From assembly GCA_963792895.1 (NCBI GenBank), contig CAWBYA010000003.1, positions 186,001 through 250,000 of the forward strand: a stretch of DNA of 64,000 nucleotides, in the 5' to 3' direction. Every line of letters starts with the position of its first letter. The first letter of the stretch is position 1. The translations under genes and the position numbers were made by a program. Origin of the DNA: UBA6912 sp963792895 (lineage in GTDB: Bacteria > Actinomycetota > Acidimicrobiia > Spongiisociales > UBA5794). Below, one piece after another: positions 50,730 to 59,801 of the stretch. Below the pieces are notes generated by a model that was given only the letters and a program-made list of their open reading frames with translations, ran no database searches and had not been told where the DNA came from.

Positions 50730-51418
50730 GCAGCCGGCAGATCGTTGCCATAGGAGGCGGTGGCCTGGCCGCGGACGAGCCGGCGCTCGAGAGGTACGTG
50801 CTCAGCCTGGTCACCGCAAAGCGTCCCAAGGTCTGCTTCTTGGGTACCGCATCGGGCGACGACCCAGCGTACATGGTTGCGTTCTACGAGGCTTTCGTGC
50901 GCTTGGGCTGCGAGCCGAGCGTGCTTCGCCTCTTCGCCCGGGACGTGGGCGATCTCGCCGAGCACGTTGCGAGCCAGGATGTCGTGTATGTCGGTGGCGG
51001 GAGCACGGCGAACCTCCTGGTCGTGTGGCGACGCCACGGCCTCGACGAAGTTCTGGCGAGCGCGTGGGAAGCCGGAGTGGTGTTGTGCGGCGTCAGCGCA
51101 GGCGCCAACTGCTGGTTCGAGGCCAGCACGACCGACTCGTTCATGGTCGGCCATGCAGATCCTCTCCTCGACGGGCTCGGGTTGCTGGCGGGGAGCTTCT
51201 GTCCGCATTACGACGCGGAACTGGAGCGGCGACCCCGCTTCATCGATCTGATCGCATCGGCCACGCTGCCGCCCGGATACGCATGCGACGACGGAGCGGC
51301 GCTCCACTTCGAGGGGCGCAGCCTGCGCACCGCGGTGGCGGCACGTCCCGGGGCGAAGGCGTACCGGGTCGATGAGGGCGGCGTCGAGACGTCGATCGCA
51401 ATGACGGAGCTCGCCTGA
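50726..51418 (+). CDS. Peptidase S51 (peptidase E-like)
   Basis: A 230-residue serine hydrolase of the S51 family, which includes dipeptidase E and cyanophycinase. QIVAIGGGGLA opens the fold, VVYVGGGSTANLL is the substrate loop, GVSAGANCWFEAS gives the nucleophile Ser124, and GSFCPHYDAEL carries the histidine. Closest in size to actinobacterial peptidase E (Asp-X dipeptides). Cytoplasmic, no signal peptide. GTG 50726 overlaps the menF stop by 4 nt, though no metabolic connection with menaquinone is evident. Confidence 0.88.
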   Translation: MSSRQIVAIGGGGLAADEPALERYVLSLVTAKRPKVCFLGTASGDDPAYMVAFYEAFVRLGCEPSVLRLFARDVGDLAEHVASQDVVYVGGGSTANLLVVWRRHGLDEVLASAWEAGVVLCGVSAGANCWFEASTTDSFMVGHADPLLDGLGLLAGSFCPHYDAELERRPRFIDLIASATLPPGYACDDGAALHFEGRSLRTAVAARPGAKAYRVDEGGVETSIAMTELA

Positions 51419-51453
51419 CCGCGGATCGCCGGGGCACTCGGAAGGCTCGTTTC

Positions 51454-52013
51454 GTGCTCGACCACACCGCTGCCGTGCGTTCCGCATCTGCGCGGGTGCT
51501 CGAGCTCGTGCGTGGCACACCTGCAGACGCCGAGATTCGGTCGTGCCCGGGTTGGACAGACGCCGACCTGACGTGGCATCTCACGGCGGTGGCACTTCTG
51601 AGAGCCGTTGTTGCTGATCTGGTCGACGCTCCTGAGTCGGTTGCGAAACCCGACCGGCCAAACGATGCCGACTTGCCCGCCTTCATCGCCGAACGCTCCC
51701 AGCGGCTGGGACGAGGCGACGGCCGTCGTAGAGATCGACGATGGCGCGGCGGCGTGGGCGCTCGATCTCGGACGGTTCAAGGGACGAGCCCTCGGTCCGG
51801 CACGACCCACGACGATCCCGCGGTCTGCGTGATCGACGACGCCCACGGCGACGGTTCGCGGTTCGGCCGCAGATCTCGACCTGTGGCTGCGGGGCAGGGG
51901 GACGCTCGATCCGATCACGGTCGTTTGCGACCGGTCCGTTGCGGACCGTGTCCGTGCGGAAGCCCCAGCGGCAAGGCAGGAGCCGTCACGTTCGACGCAA
52001 GACCATCTGGTAG
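51454..52013 (+). pseudogene. Mycothiol-dependent maleylpyruvate isomerase-family gene, decayed
   Basis: Traces of a DinB-like maleylpyruvate isomerase-family protein in several frames. From GTG 51454 the N-terminal domain reads normally (DIRSCPGWTDADLTWHLTAV-type; here IRSCPGWTDADLTWHL) to about 51705. It continues one frame over as WDEATAVVEIDDGAAAWALD until a stop at 51830-51832. A typical C-terminal stretch ADLDLWLRGRGTLDPITVV reappears from 51869. At least two lesions are needed. The 3' end overlaps the end of the convergent GNAT gene. A real pseudogene or a poorly sequenced gene; such proteins use mycothiol, which fits Actinobacteria. Confidence 0.65.
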
Positions 52014-52834
52014 AAGCGCCCGAGAACCACAGGGTCGAGGCGGCGCACTCGCCGGTGGACGGCCACGTTGCTCGTGCTCGTTTCCGTCGTGAAGGTGGCG
52101 TGTCCCCATGTCGAGGCAGCCGTGAGAGAGCGTGCGAGCAGGGAGGCGGCGAGGGGCGTGCCCCGATACGGGCGGGCAACGCCGAGAAGACCGAGGCGGG
52201 GTTCGTCGGCATTGCGCCAGATTCTCACAAGACCTACGTAGTCCCCGCTGCGGCGCTCGATCCCCACGAGGTAGGCGCGCGGGTCGAAGGGCGGGCGCTC
52301 GCGCAACTCGTCACGAAACCACCGGCGATTGCCGACCCAGCCATCCGTGCCCGGCACGTCCCGCCGAAGGGCACAATCGAGCGTGAAGAGGCGCTCCTCT
52401 TCGACGGTGTCGGCTTGGTCGAGACTGAACCGGGAAGGAGCCCATGCTCGGGCCAGGGCGTCGAGCGCGGCATCGAACCGGATGCGGAACTTGTCGACGG
52501 CGATCTCGACGCCGAAACCTGCGTCGGTCAGCGCAACGAGAGCTCTATCGTCGGATGCGTCGACGTTGGCGAACAGGGGCCGAGACACGGCGGCGGCGAC
52601 TGTGGTTGCCAGCGGCCGATAGGCGTCTGCCGTGGTGGAGGCAAAGATGAGGAACATCCGATCGTCCGGCCGGACCAGAGCGGTCGCTGCGCCGACTACC
52701 TCGCCCCGATCGATGGCCATCCACCGAGCGCGGCGCGGCGTCCACTTCTCGTCCATCCTCCGCAGCTCGTCTGCGGACACGCGGTTCAGGGAAGCGAGTG
52801 CGTGGTACTGGTTCCTGAAGGGCTCAACTCGCAC
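51986..52834 (-). CDS. GNAT-family N-acetyltransferase
   Basis: A 282-residue protein with two GNAT-like halves. The N-terminal part has RWMAIDRGEVVGAATALVRP, and the C-terminal part AYLVGIERRSGDYVGLVRIWRN, LGLLGVARPYRGTPLAASLLARSL with an acetyl-CoA loop, and TFTTETSTSNVAVHRR. Double-GNAT proteins of this size are common in Actinobacteria. Substrate unknown. GTG 52832-52834 is the most reasonable start, giving VEPFRNQYHALASL; the frame stays open further upstream into menD but without protein character. It lies 64 nt after menD on the same strand. Confidence 0.78.
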   Translation of the reverse strand: MRVEPFRNQYHALASLNRVSADELRRMDEKWTPRRARWMAIDRGEVVGAATALVRPDDRMFLIFASTTADAYRPLATTVAAAVSRPLFANVDASDDRALVALTDAGFGVEIAVDKFRIRFDAALDALARAWAPSRFSLDQADTVEEERLFTLDCALRRDVPGTDGWVGNRRWFRDELRERPPFDPRAYLVGIERRSGDYVGLVRIWRNADEPRLGLLGVARPYRGTPLAASLLARSLTAASTWGHATFTTETSTSNVAVHRRVRRLDPVVLGRFYQMVLRRT

Positions 52835-52898
52835 GCGGCCACCGTACTCGCAGCTTCCAGTCGATCGAGTGCGTCCCGAACCTGGGACCACGTGAGCG

Positions 52899-54590
52899 TC
52901 AGGAGAGCGTCGCCGCCACTGCCTTCCGCAGCCGCGCACGGAGTGCGGCCAGGTCGTGCCGGTTGGTGCGGACCTCGAGCACCAAGGGACCCTCGCCTGT
53001 GGCGACGTGCGCCGTGAGCCCGGCGGCGTCCTCGACTCTGCGGGCCGGCAGTCCCAGGGCCGTCGCCACGGCAACGAAGTCGGTGCCGTGCGGTGTGGCG
53101 ATGTGGCGTTCGAACACCGCGGGGTCGACGCGGCTGGGGTCGGCTTGGGGAAGCAGGTGGAAGATGCCTCCGCCGTCGTTGTGGGCGATGACGAGGATGA
53201 GAGGCAGTCGCAGCCGGGCCATTGTTGCGAGCGCCCCGACGTCGTGGAGCGCAGCGACATCGCCGATGAGGGCGACGCACGGATGACCGGCTGCCGCAAC
53301 GCCCAACGCGGTGGAGATCGAGCCGTCGATGCCGTTCGCTCCGCGATTGGCGATCACGGTCAGCGGTTCGTCTCGATGGGCGGCAAAGGTATCCACGTCG
53401 CGAATGGGCATGGACGAGCCGGTGAAGAGCGCGGCTCCTGGAGGAGCGGCGGCGGCGACGAGGCGGGCGACCGCCGGATCGTTGGGGAAGGCTTCTGTGC
53501 TCAGGGCCGCGGCCACGGCGACCTCTGCCGCGTCGTCGCGGTGGCGCCATGCCTCTGCCCACTCGTCCGGGCCGCCGGGCGTGTCGATCTGCTCCGCTGT
53601 TGTTGCGGCGTCGGCGCGCACAACGAGGTGGGCCGTGGCGAGGGGGTCGCGGTGCCCGCCGGCGTCGATCAGCACCTGGATCACGTCCGGATGTGACTCC
53701 AGCCAGCGCCACACGGGCTTGGAAGTCGGCACGCCTCCCCAACGGACCACGACGTCTGGAGGGTCCGTGTCGAGCGCCCCGGCCGATGCGAGGAGGTCGG
53801 CGCTCGCGATCACAGCTGAAGTGCGAGCGCCAGACCGCAACCCGGATTGCGGATCGGCGAAGACAACGGCGCCGAGCGCCGCCGCCAGCGCATCGATCTG
53901 GTCGGCTCCGGCGCCGCCGGCTAGTGACCCAACCACGAACAGCGTCTTGCGGGCGGCAAGGATCCGGTCCAGCTTCGCCACCGTGGCTGGGGCCGCTACT
54001 GCAGTGCCGGTGTGGACCGATGGCGTGGGACCCGCCGGCGATGAAGGCTCCTCACGGGTGTCGGGAACGAGCGGGTCGCGGAACGGCAGGTTCAAATGGA
54101 CCGGCCCAGCGGGGCTCGCCACCGCCTCACCCCAGGCATGGGCCGCAAGCGCCGGCGCCGTCTGCACGGCCGTGTCGTCCGGTGGTGCTCCGGTGTGGCT
54201 CCACTTCACATGGTCCCCGTACGCCTTCACCTGGTCGATGGCTTGCGGAGCACCCACGTCGCGCAGCTCAGGAGGACGATCCGCAGTGAGCACGAGCAAA
54301 GGCACCCGGGACTGAAAGGCTTCGACGACGGCGGGGTGGTATTCGGCTGCAGCCGTCCCCGACGTGCACACGAGAGCGACCGGCCGACCGGAGGCCTTTG
54401 CCAACCCAATGGCGAAGAAGCCGGCGCTGCGCTCGTCGTGGTGCGACCAGTCTTGGATGCCCGTGTGGACCGCAAACGCAAGCGTCAAAGGCGTGTTGCG
54501 AGAGCCCGGCGAGATGCAGACGTCGCGCAGCCCAAGCGCATGCAGAGAAGCGGCGAGGGCACGGCTGAAGTCGACATTTGCGTCTGGCAC
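52899..54590 (-). CDS. menD: SEPHCHC synthase (2-succinyl-5-enolpyruvyl-6-hydroxy-3-cyclohexene-1-carboxylate synthase)
   Basis: A 563-residue thiamine diphosphate enzyme, the second committed step of menaquinone synthesis, joining isochorismate and 2-oxoglutarate. VCISPGSRNTPLTLAF, DERSAGFFAIGLAKASGRP with the catalytic glutamate, CTSGTAAAEYHPAV, LTADRPPELRDVGAPQ and the ThDP/Mg motif GDVAALHDVGAL to HNDGGGIFHLLP are all present. The GTG start has TAACCT 6 nt upstream and no ribosome-binding site, so it appears to have its own leaderless promoter just inside the 44-nt gap after the antiporter gene. Confidence 0.96.
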   Translation of the reverse strand: MPDANVDFSRALAASLHALGLRDVCISPGSRNTPLTLAFAVHTGIQDWSHHDERSAGFFAIGLAKASGRPVALVCTSGTAAAEYHPAVVEAFQSRVPLLVLTADRPPELRDVGAPQAIDQVKAYGDHVKWSHTGAPPDDTAVQTAPALAAHAWGEAVASPAGPVHLNLPFRDPLVPDTREEPSSPAGPTPSVHTGTAVAAPATVAKLDRILAARKTLFVVGSLAGGAGADQIDALAAALGAVVFADPQSGLRSGARTSAVIASADLLASAGALDTDPPDVVVRWGGVPTSKPVWRWLESHPDVIQVLIDAGGHRDPLATAHLVVRADAATTAEQIDTPGGPDEWAEAWRHRDDAAEVAVAAALSTEAFPNDPAVARLVAAAAPPGAALFTGSSMPIRDVDTFAAHRDEPLTVIANRGANGIDGSISTALGVAAAGHPCVALIGDVAALHDVGALATMARLRLPLILVIAHNDGGGIFHLLPQADPSRVDPAVFERHIATPHGTDFVAVATALGLPARRVEDAAGLTAHVATGEGPLVLEVRTNRHDLAALRARLRKAVAATLS

Positions 54591-54596
54591 GCCGTG

Positions 54597-54602
54597 AGGT
54601 TA
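54597..54602 (-). promoter_or_regulatory. Leaderless-type -10 element of menD
   Basis: TAACCT (minus strand) ends 6 nt before GTG 54590. Confidence 0.5.
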
Positions 54603-54634
54603 CCGACGGGCAGGCGGACAGCGGAGATTCAGGA

Positions 54635-55792
54635 TCAGGTCGGGGTCGGTGCAGGCGTGCTCGGGTCGGCGACCTTGGCGGCGATCGGGCCTGCCACCGC
54701 CATCACCAGAACGTATGCCGCAGCGAGGGCGGACAGCTCAGCCCCGCTCGAGGTCCCGGCGCCCAGCCCGGCGATGATGATCGAGAACTCGCCACGGGCG
54801 ATGAGGGCGAGACCGGCCCGGAGCCGTCCGCGGCTGCTGACGCCGTTGCGCCGCCCCGCCCACCAGCCGGAGGCGAGCTTGGTGCCTGCGGTCACAACAC
54901 CGAGCGTCAGCGCCACCAGCAGCACGGCCGGGATGTCACGGGGATCAGTAGATAGCCCGAAGAAGACGAAGAACACGGCGGCGAAGAGGTCGCGCAGGGG
55001 AGTGAGCAGCGTTCTGGCGCGATCAGCGCCTTCGCCTGCGACGCTGATACCGACGAGGAAGGCTCCGACCGCCGCCGAGATGTTGACGCCCTCGGCGAGC
55101 CCGGCGACGAGCAACGTGAGGCCGAAGACCGAGAGCAGGCTCACCTCGTCGGAGCGGTGGAACAGCAGCGACCCGAAGCGGTCGCCGGCCCTGTAGGCCC
55201 CGGCGATCGCCGCCGCGACGAGAGCGAGGGCGATGACGATCGTCACGAGGGCGCTGCCGACACTTCCTCCCAATGCCAGCACACCGAGCACCGGCAGCAG
55301 CACGGCCATGGCGAGATCCTCGAACACGAGAATCGACAGCACGACCGGTGTCTCTCGGTTGCCCGTCCAGCCGAGATCGTTGAGGAGTTTGGCGATGACG
55401 CCGCTCGACGAGATGTAGGTGACCCCCCCGAGGAACAGCGCCGTGATCGGCCCCCACCCGAGCAACAGCCCGGCCACGAGACCCGGGGTGAAGTTGAGTA
55501 CCAGGTCGGCAAAACCGGCGGGTGCGACGGAACGCATGCTCGCCACCAACTCGGACGCCGAGTACTCGAGCCCGAGCATGAGGAGCAGGAAGATGATGCC
55601 GAGCTCGGCGCCAACTTCGATGAACTCCTCGGAGGTCACGATTGGGACGAGGCCGCCCTCACCGAGCGCAAGCCCGGCCAGGAGATAGAAAGGAATGGGC
55701 GAGATGGCGACTCGCCCGGCGAGGCGTGCAACGACGCCGAGGGTGAGCACCACCGCTCCGAGCTCGATCAGCAGGAGGGCGCCGTGGTCCAT
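54635..55792 (-). CDS. CPA2-family K+(Na+)/H+ antiporter (KhtU/KefB-like)
   Basis: A 385-residue membrane antiporter with 11-13 hydrophobic helices. YLLAGLALGEGGL, FLLLMLGLEYS, VTYISSSGVIAKLLNDLGW, SILVFEDLAMAVLLPVLG with the ion-binding aspartate and FFVFFGLSTDPRDIP are hallmarks of the Kef/KhtU group. It lacks a cytoplasmic RCK domain; a separate TrkA-C protein encoded 4 nt upstream supplies the regulator, as in the Bacillus KhtTU pair. It expels K+ in exchange for protons under alkaline, osmotic or electrophile stress. Confidence 0.9.
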   Translation of the reverse strand: MDHGALLLIELGAVVLTLGVVARLAGRVAISPIPFYLLAGLALGEGGLVPIVTSEEFIEVGAELGIIFLLLMLGLEYSASELVASMRSVAPAGFADLVLNFTPGLVAGLLLGWGPITALFLGGVTYISSSGVIAKLLNDLGWTGNRETPVVLSILVFEDLAMAVLLPVLGVLALGGSVGSALVTIVIALALVAAAIAGAYRAGDRFGSLLFHRSDEVSLLSVFGLTLLVAGLAEGVNISAAVGAFLVGISVAGEGADRARTLLTPLRDLFAAVFFVFFGLSTDPRDIPAVLLVALTLGVVTAGTKLASGWWAGRRNGVSSRGRLRAGLALIARGEFSIIIAGLGAGTSSGAELSALAAAYVLVMAVAGPIAAKVADPSTPAPTPT

Positions 55793-55796
55793 GCGG

Positions 55797-56282
55797 CTAC
55801 CCCGTGCTCAAGATCTCACGTACGTTCTCGATGCCTTCCGGAGTGCCGACCACCACGAGCACGTCCCCGTCATACAGGTGGAAGTCGGGACCGGGTGCGG
55901 GATGGGCGTTCTCGTGGCGGATCACTGCGACCACCGACACGCCGGTCCTGGTGCGGATCCTCGCCTCGCCGATGGTCTTGTCGGCGTAGGCTGTGCCCTC
56001 CTCGAGGGTCAGCCAGTCGATAGCCAGACCCTCGACCTGCTGCTGGAGGTGGGTGAGGCTTTCGATGATGCGGGAGCCGCCGAGCGCATCGGAGAGGGCG
56101 TGGCTGTCGTCGTCGGTGAGGTTCAGGGTGACCGCCGCAGAGTCGGGGTCGTCTGGTGGGCAGATGAACAGCTCCCGTCGGCCCGTACGGTGATGGACGA
56201 CGCCGATGCGTTGACCATCCTCAGTGAGGAACTCGTACCTGATCCCGAGACCGGGAAGCGGGGTCTCCTCGATCCGCGCCAC
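55797..56282 (-). CDS. TrkA-C domain regulator of the antiporter (KhtT-like)
   Basis: A 161-residue cytoplasmic protein. Residues 1-70 form a KhtT-type N-terminal domain (TPLPGLGIRYEFLTEDGQRI) and 80-161 an RCK_C/TrkA-C domain (IDWLTLEEGTAYADKTIGEA, GVSVVAVIRHENAHPAPGPD, GDVLVVVGTPEGIENVREI). KhtT homologues gate the partner antiporter, and in Gram-positives such domains bind c-di-AMP or nucleotides. The GTG start at 56280-56282 follows AGGAGG; homology begins there although the frame is open further upstream. Co-transcribed with the antiporter. Confidence 0.87.
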   Translation of the reverse strand: MARIEETPLPGLGIRYEFLTEDGQRIGVVHHRTGRRELFICPPDDPDSAAVTLNLTDDDSHALSDALGGSRIIESLTHLQQQVEGLAIDWLTLEEGTAYADKTIGEARIRTRTGVSVVAVIRHENAHPAPGPDFHLYDGDVLVVVGTPEGIENVREILSTG

Positions 56283-56386
56283 GACTGACGACCTCCTCGA
56301 CGCTGGTCGGCGGCACCCTAGCCGACCACCTTCCCTGCGGCGCACGCGCCCACCTTTCGGCAGCGGACCCATGCGCGGCGAGACCG

Positions 56387-58051
56387 TCAGCCGGTCTGGC
56401 GGAGGTCCCTCCGCTCGAACAGCCACACCGAGGCGGCGATCAGCACGGCTGCCGTAGCGAGCAGCACTGCGGCATGGCTCCAATCGAGGCCGTTCGCAAG
56501 CGGGTCGTTCTCCAGGTAGTAATAGAAGGGCGTGAACCGTGCCAGGCCCGAAAGGCTGTCGCTGAGAGGTAGGAGCGTCTCGGCGAGGTACAGGACCAAG
56601 GCGGCCCCCACCGTCCCGAACGTTGCTATGCGCGCACGACCGGTGGCGGCGCCGAGAGCGAGGGCGAGCCCCCCGAACACCAAGCCGAGCAGTGTCACCA
56701 AGAGACAGATTGCCGCGATGTTGCCGGTGTCGATACCGAGGTTCCCGAGCCACGAGCCGGCGGCGACGCCTGCGAAGGTAGCGAACCCGACGATGACCAC
56801 CAGCAGCACCATCGCGACTGCCTTCTGCAGCAGCACAGACGTCCGCGACACCGGGTTGGACAGCAGGAGGCCCATGGTGCGGTGGGCTTCTTCGCCGGCC
56901 AGGGCCCGGGCTCCGACCACGATACCGACGACCATCACGGCGATCGGCGCCATCAACCCGAACGTCTCTCCCCGGTACCACCCCACCGGCGTGCTCATGT
57001 CACCGTTGCCGCCGCCGAGCAGCGTCATCAGCGCCTCGGGCAGCTTGCCGGAGAAGTCGAGCAGGCTGGTGTCGATGAGGTTGAACATCGGACCGATGGC
57101 CACGCCCATCAGGCCGAACATCAGCCCGGCGACCACCATGGTCAGCCCCTGGTGCTCGGAGGCCGTCTTGATCCAGATGCGCGACACCCGGGCCGACCCG
57201 GCCAGGCGGTCGGCGACCTTCTTCGTCACCGGGTTCGCCCGGAGCCGGTCGATGAGCGACACGCCGGTGCTGCGATCCCGCAGGTCCCGCCGGTTCACCC
57301 CGATCACGGCGGCCACGGCGAACAGGGCGATCCCGGTCCCGAGCACGGCGATGTGACCCCAGGCGACGCCGTTGGTCACTGGCGACGCGCCGTCGTAGTA
57401 GTACCAGGGGAAGACCTTGGCGAGGTTCTCCCACCCGCCCACCAGCGGGAACAGACCGGCGCCGAACAGCGACATGACCATCACCCCGGCCGCCGTACCT
57501 GCCGCCGCGGCGCTGCTGCCCGTCCATGCCCCCACCGCCAGCGCAAGCATTCCGTAGAAGAGGGAGTTGACGAACATGTGGAACATCAGTGCCTCGACGT
57601 GGAAACCGTCGACCGCCACATCGAACACGGCGGGGGCGATACGGGCGCCGGCCCACGCCACGAGGACGCCGAGGACGGCGAGCACCGTCAGTGCGCCTGC
57701 GTTGGACGCCACGACGTTGGTGCGGCTCTTTGGGTTGGCCAGCAGCAGGCCGATGGTCCCGTCGCGTTCTTCGCCGGCGATCGCCGCCGCCCCGATCGCC
57801 AGAGCGATGCCGGCCAAGGTGAGGGCGCCGTAGGTGCCGTAGACGGCGCCGTAGGCGATCCCGGCGAGGTCGGCCCCCTCGGGGAAGTTGAACAGAGACC
57901 GCACCGCCTCGGGCAAGTCGGAGTACACCGACAGGTCGAACTGCTGGTACAGCGGCATCGCCAGGAAGAGCATCGCCGCCAGCGCCCCCGACCCGATGGC
58001 CATGCCCCGCCACCGGTCGCGGGTCGACTTGATGAGGACATTGGCCAGCAT
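56387..58051 (-). CDS. ABC-2 type exporter permease, internally duplicated
   Basis: A 554-residue membrane protein with about 12 helices that consists of two similar halves. Each half contains a GEERDGTIGLLLANPKSRT or GEEAHRTMGLLLSNPVSRT loop, a WYYYDGASPVTNGVAWGHIA or FYYYLENDPLANGLDWSHAA segment and ends in RRDLRDR or RRDLRQ. A tandem gene fusion has thus made one chain equal to a full transmembrane unit. It pairs with the overlapping ATPase gene (ATGA). Substrate unknown; TetR control suggests a drug or lipid. Confidence 0.87.
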   Translation of the reverse strand: MLANVLIKSTRDRWRGMAIGSGALAAMLFLAMPLYQQFDLSVYSDLPEAVRSLFNFPEGADLAGIAYGAVYGTYGALTLAGIALAIGAAAIAGEERDGTIGLLLANPKSRTNVVASNAGALTVLAVLGVLVAWAGARIAPAVFDVAVDGFHVEALMFHMFVNSLFYGMLALAVGAWTGSSAAAAGTAAGVMVMSLFGAGLFPLVGGWENLAKVFPWYYYDGASPVTNGVAWGHIAVLGTGIALFAVAAVIGVNRRDLRDRSTGVSLIDRLRANPVTKKVADRLAGSARVSRIWIKTASEHQGLTMVVAGLMFGLMGVAIGPMFNLIDTSLLDFSGKLPEALMTLLGGGNGDMSTPVGWYRGETFGLMAPIAVMVVGIVVGARALAGEEAHRTMGLLLSNPVSRTSVLLQKAVAMVLLVVIVGFATFAGVAAGSWLGNLGIDTGNIAAICLLVTLLGLVFGGLALALGAATGRARIATFGTVGAALVLYLAETLLPLSDSLSGLARFTPFYYYLENDPLANGLDWSHAAVLLATAAVLIAASVWLFERRDLRQTG

Positions 58052-58980
58052 CAGGCGGTCACCTCCGCAGCGGCAGTCGCATCGGTGGACCCGTCGCGGT
58101 AGTACGTGAGGAAGATCTCTTCGAGGTCGGCCTCCTGGGTGTGGATGTCGACCACGTCGTAGCGGTCGGCGACAGTCTTGAGCAGGACCGCCATCTGGCC
58201 GTCGTAGGAGAGCACGGCCCGGTGGTTCTCGATCTCGACGTCGCGCACCCCGGGAACCGCAGCGAAGACCGATGCCTCCACCGGTGAGGTGAAATCCAGC
58301 TCGACGCGGCGAATCGCCTTCGAGCGCAGCTCTGAAACGCCCTCGAGCGCGATGAGGCGACCGTGACGGATGATGCCCACACGATCGGCAACCCGCTGCA
58401 CCTCCGACAGCGTGTGGCTGGAGAGGAACACGGCGCGGCCTTCGGCGGCGACCTCGCGCATCATCGTCTGGAACTCGCGTTGCACGAGGGGATCGAGGCC
58501 GGAGCTGGGCTCGTCCATGATCAGCACCTCCGGGCGGTTCATGAATGCCTGGATCAGGCCCACCTTCTGGCGATTGCCCGACGACAGATCGCCGACCTTC
58601 TTCGTGAGGTCGGCGTCGAGCCGGTCGGCGAGCTCGTCGACGTGGCTCCAGTCGACTCCGCCGCGCAGGTTGGCGAAATAGGTGAGAGTGTCTCGTCCGG
58701 TCAGGTTGGGGTACATCGCCAGGTCGCCGGGGACGTACCCGATGTGGCGGCGGATCTCCACCGAATGGGCGTGGGTGTCCATGCCGAGGATCGACGCCCG
58801 CCCGGACGTCGGCCGGATCTCGTCCATGAGGGTGCGGATGGTGGTGGTCTTGCCCGCCCCGTTGGGGCCGAGGAAGCCGAACACCTCGCCCGGGGCCACG
58901 TCGAGATCGAGATCGACGAGGGCGTGGACGTCGCCGTAGTGCTTGGTGAGGCCATCGGTGTGGATGGCGATGTCGGTCAT
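58051..58980 (-). CDS. ABC exporter ATP-binding protein
   Basis: A 309-residue ATPase of the CcmA/DrrA type. Walker A GPNGAGKTTTIRTL, Q-loop, signature LSSGNRQKVGLIQAF (SSGN rather than SGGQ), Walker B VLIMDEPSSGLDP and the switch histidine in LSSHTLSEV are visible. The C-terminal 80 residues are the extra domain of drug/lipid-export ATPases. The gene overlaps both the TetR gene upstream and the permease downstream by 4 nt, forming a three-gene operon. Confidence 0.92.
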   Translation of the reverse strand: MTDIAIHTDGLTKHYGDVHALVDLDLDVAPGEVFGFLGPNGAGKTTTIRTLMDEIRPTSGRASILGMDTHAHSVEIRRHIGYVPGDLAMYPNLTGRDTLTYFANLRGGVDWSHVDELADRLDADLTKKVGDLSSGNRQKVGLIQAFMNRPEVLIMDEPSSGLDPLVQREFQTMMREVAAEGRAVFLSSHTLSEVQRVADRVGIIRHGRLIALEGVSELRSKAIRRVELDFTSPVEASVFAAVPGVRDVEIENHRAVLSYDGQMAVLLKTVADRYDVVDIHTQEADLEEIFLTYYRDGSTDATAAAEVTA

Positions 58981-59666
58981 ACGGTTCCTCCGGTTGGGCC
59001 GGTCATACCGGCGATGGCGTTCTGGACGTGCGAGGCGAAAGCATCAGTGAAGATGCCCTGGCCGAGGATCTCGTACGCAGGACCTGCGTAGGCGGCGAGC
59101 GCAGGGCCGGCACCGAAGCCGGGCTCGGTGATATCGACGCCGAGCAAGCGCTTCATGTGCTCGTGCAGCACGATGCCGCCGAGCGACCACAAGGTCAGGA
59201 TCACCGCCACGCGGTCGAGGTCGGCGAGGGGCCGGATCTGTCCGGTCTCCATACCCTTGGTGAGGTAGCCGGCGGCGTCGGCCACCAGCTCATCTACCAG
59301 CTGGGCGACGGCCGGAGAGTCGTCGGCGAGGACGTGGGCGAGGTACGCGCCGAGGTGACCTATGTCAGCATCCCGCCACGCTGCCGTCACGTCGAGACCC
59401 AGACCGGACCCGATGGCCTCTTGCTTGGTGTGGCGGATGACCGCAGCGACGTGCGCGTCGCATACGGCACGCAGCCCGTCCATCGACCCGAAGTGGTGAA
59501 TGACCAAGCCGGGGGACACCCTCGCCTGCTCGGCCACCCTCCGAGCTGTGGTCCCACGGACGCCGAGCCGGGCGTAGCACTCGATGGCGGCGTCGCGGAT
59601 GCGAGCCCTCGTGGTGCGGTCGTCGGCCGGTGCACCGCCGGCATTCGGCGCAGCTGCTGAATCCAT
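58977..59666 (-). CDS. TetR-family regulator of the ABC exporter
   Basis: A 229-residue repressor. The N-terminal helix-turn-helix is ARIRDAAIECYARLGVRGTT then RRVAEQARVSPGLVIHHFGS, the classical TetR signature. The C-terminal ligand domain (about 85-229) is AefR-like and hydrophobic. First gene of the exporter operon, so it probably represses itself and the exporter until a substrate binds. ATG 59664-59666 is preferred because TAGTAT stands 7 nt upstream; an in-frame ATG at 59682-59684 would add six residues and overlap the promoter. Confidence 0.9.
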   Translation of the reverse strand: MDSAAAPNAGGAPADDRTTRARIRDAAIECYARLGVRGTTARRVAEQARVSPGLVIHHFGSMDGLRAVCDAHVAAVIRHTKQEAIGSGLGLDVTAAWRDADIGHLGAYLAHVLADDSPAVAQLVDELVADAAGYLTKGMETGQIRPLADLDRVAVILTLWSLGGIVLHEHMKRLLGVDITEPGFGAGPALAAYAGPAYEILGQGIFTDAFASHVQNAIAGMTGPTGGTV

Positions 59667-59695
59667 GTTCAAGATACTAAACATATGTTCAGCCA
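59666..59695 (-). promoter_or_regulatory. Leaderless promoter and probable operator of the tetR-ABC operon
   Basis: TAGTAT at 59674-59679 (minus strand) ends 7 nt before the ATG, overlapped by the partly palindromic sequence between GTTTAG and TTGAAC and by GAACATATGTT. Locally AT-rich in very GC-rich DNA, a likely binding site for the TetR protein itself. Confidence 0.5.
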
Positions 59696-59787
59696 GCCGG
59701 TTGGCGATGAAGGTCCCTACGCGAAGGGGAAGGGTGGCCGCAGCCACCACGGGACATTCGACGGTATGACGGGCGCCATCGCCTCGC

Positions 59788-59793
59788 TAGGTT
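59788..59793 (+). promoter_or_regulatory. Leaderless-type -10 element of the MBL hydrolase gene
   Basis: TAGGTT ends 8 nt before ATG 59802. Confidence 0.4.
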
Positions 59794-59801
59794 CTCCTCC
59801 C

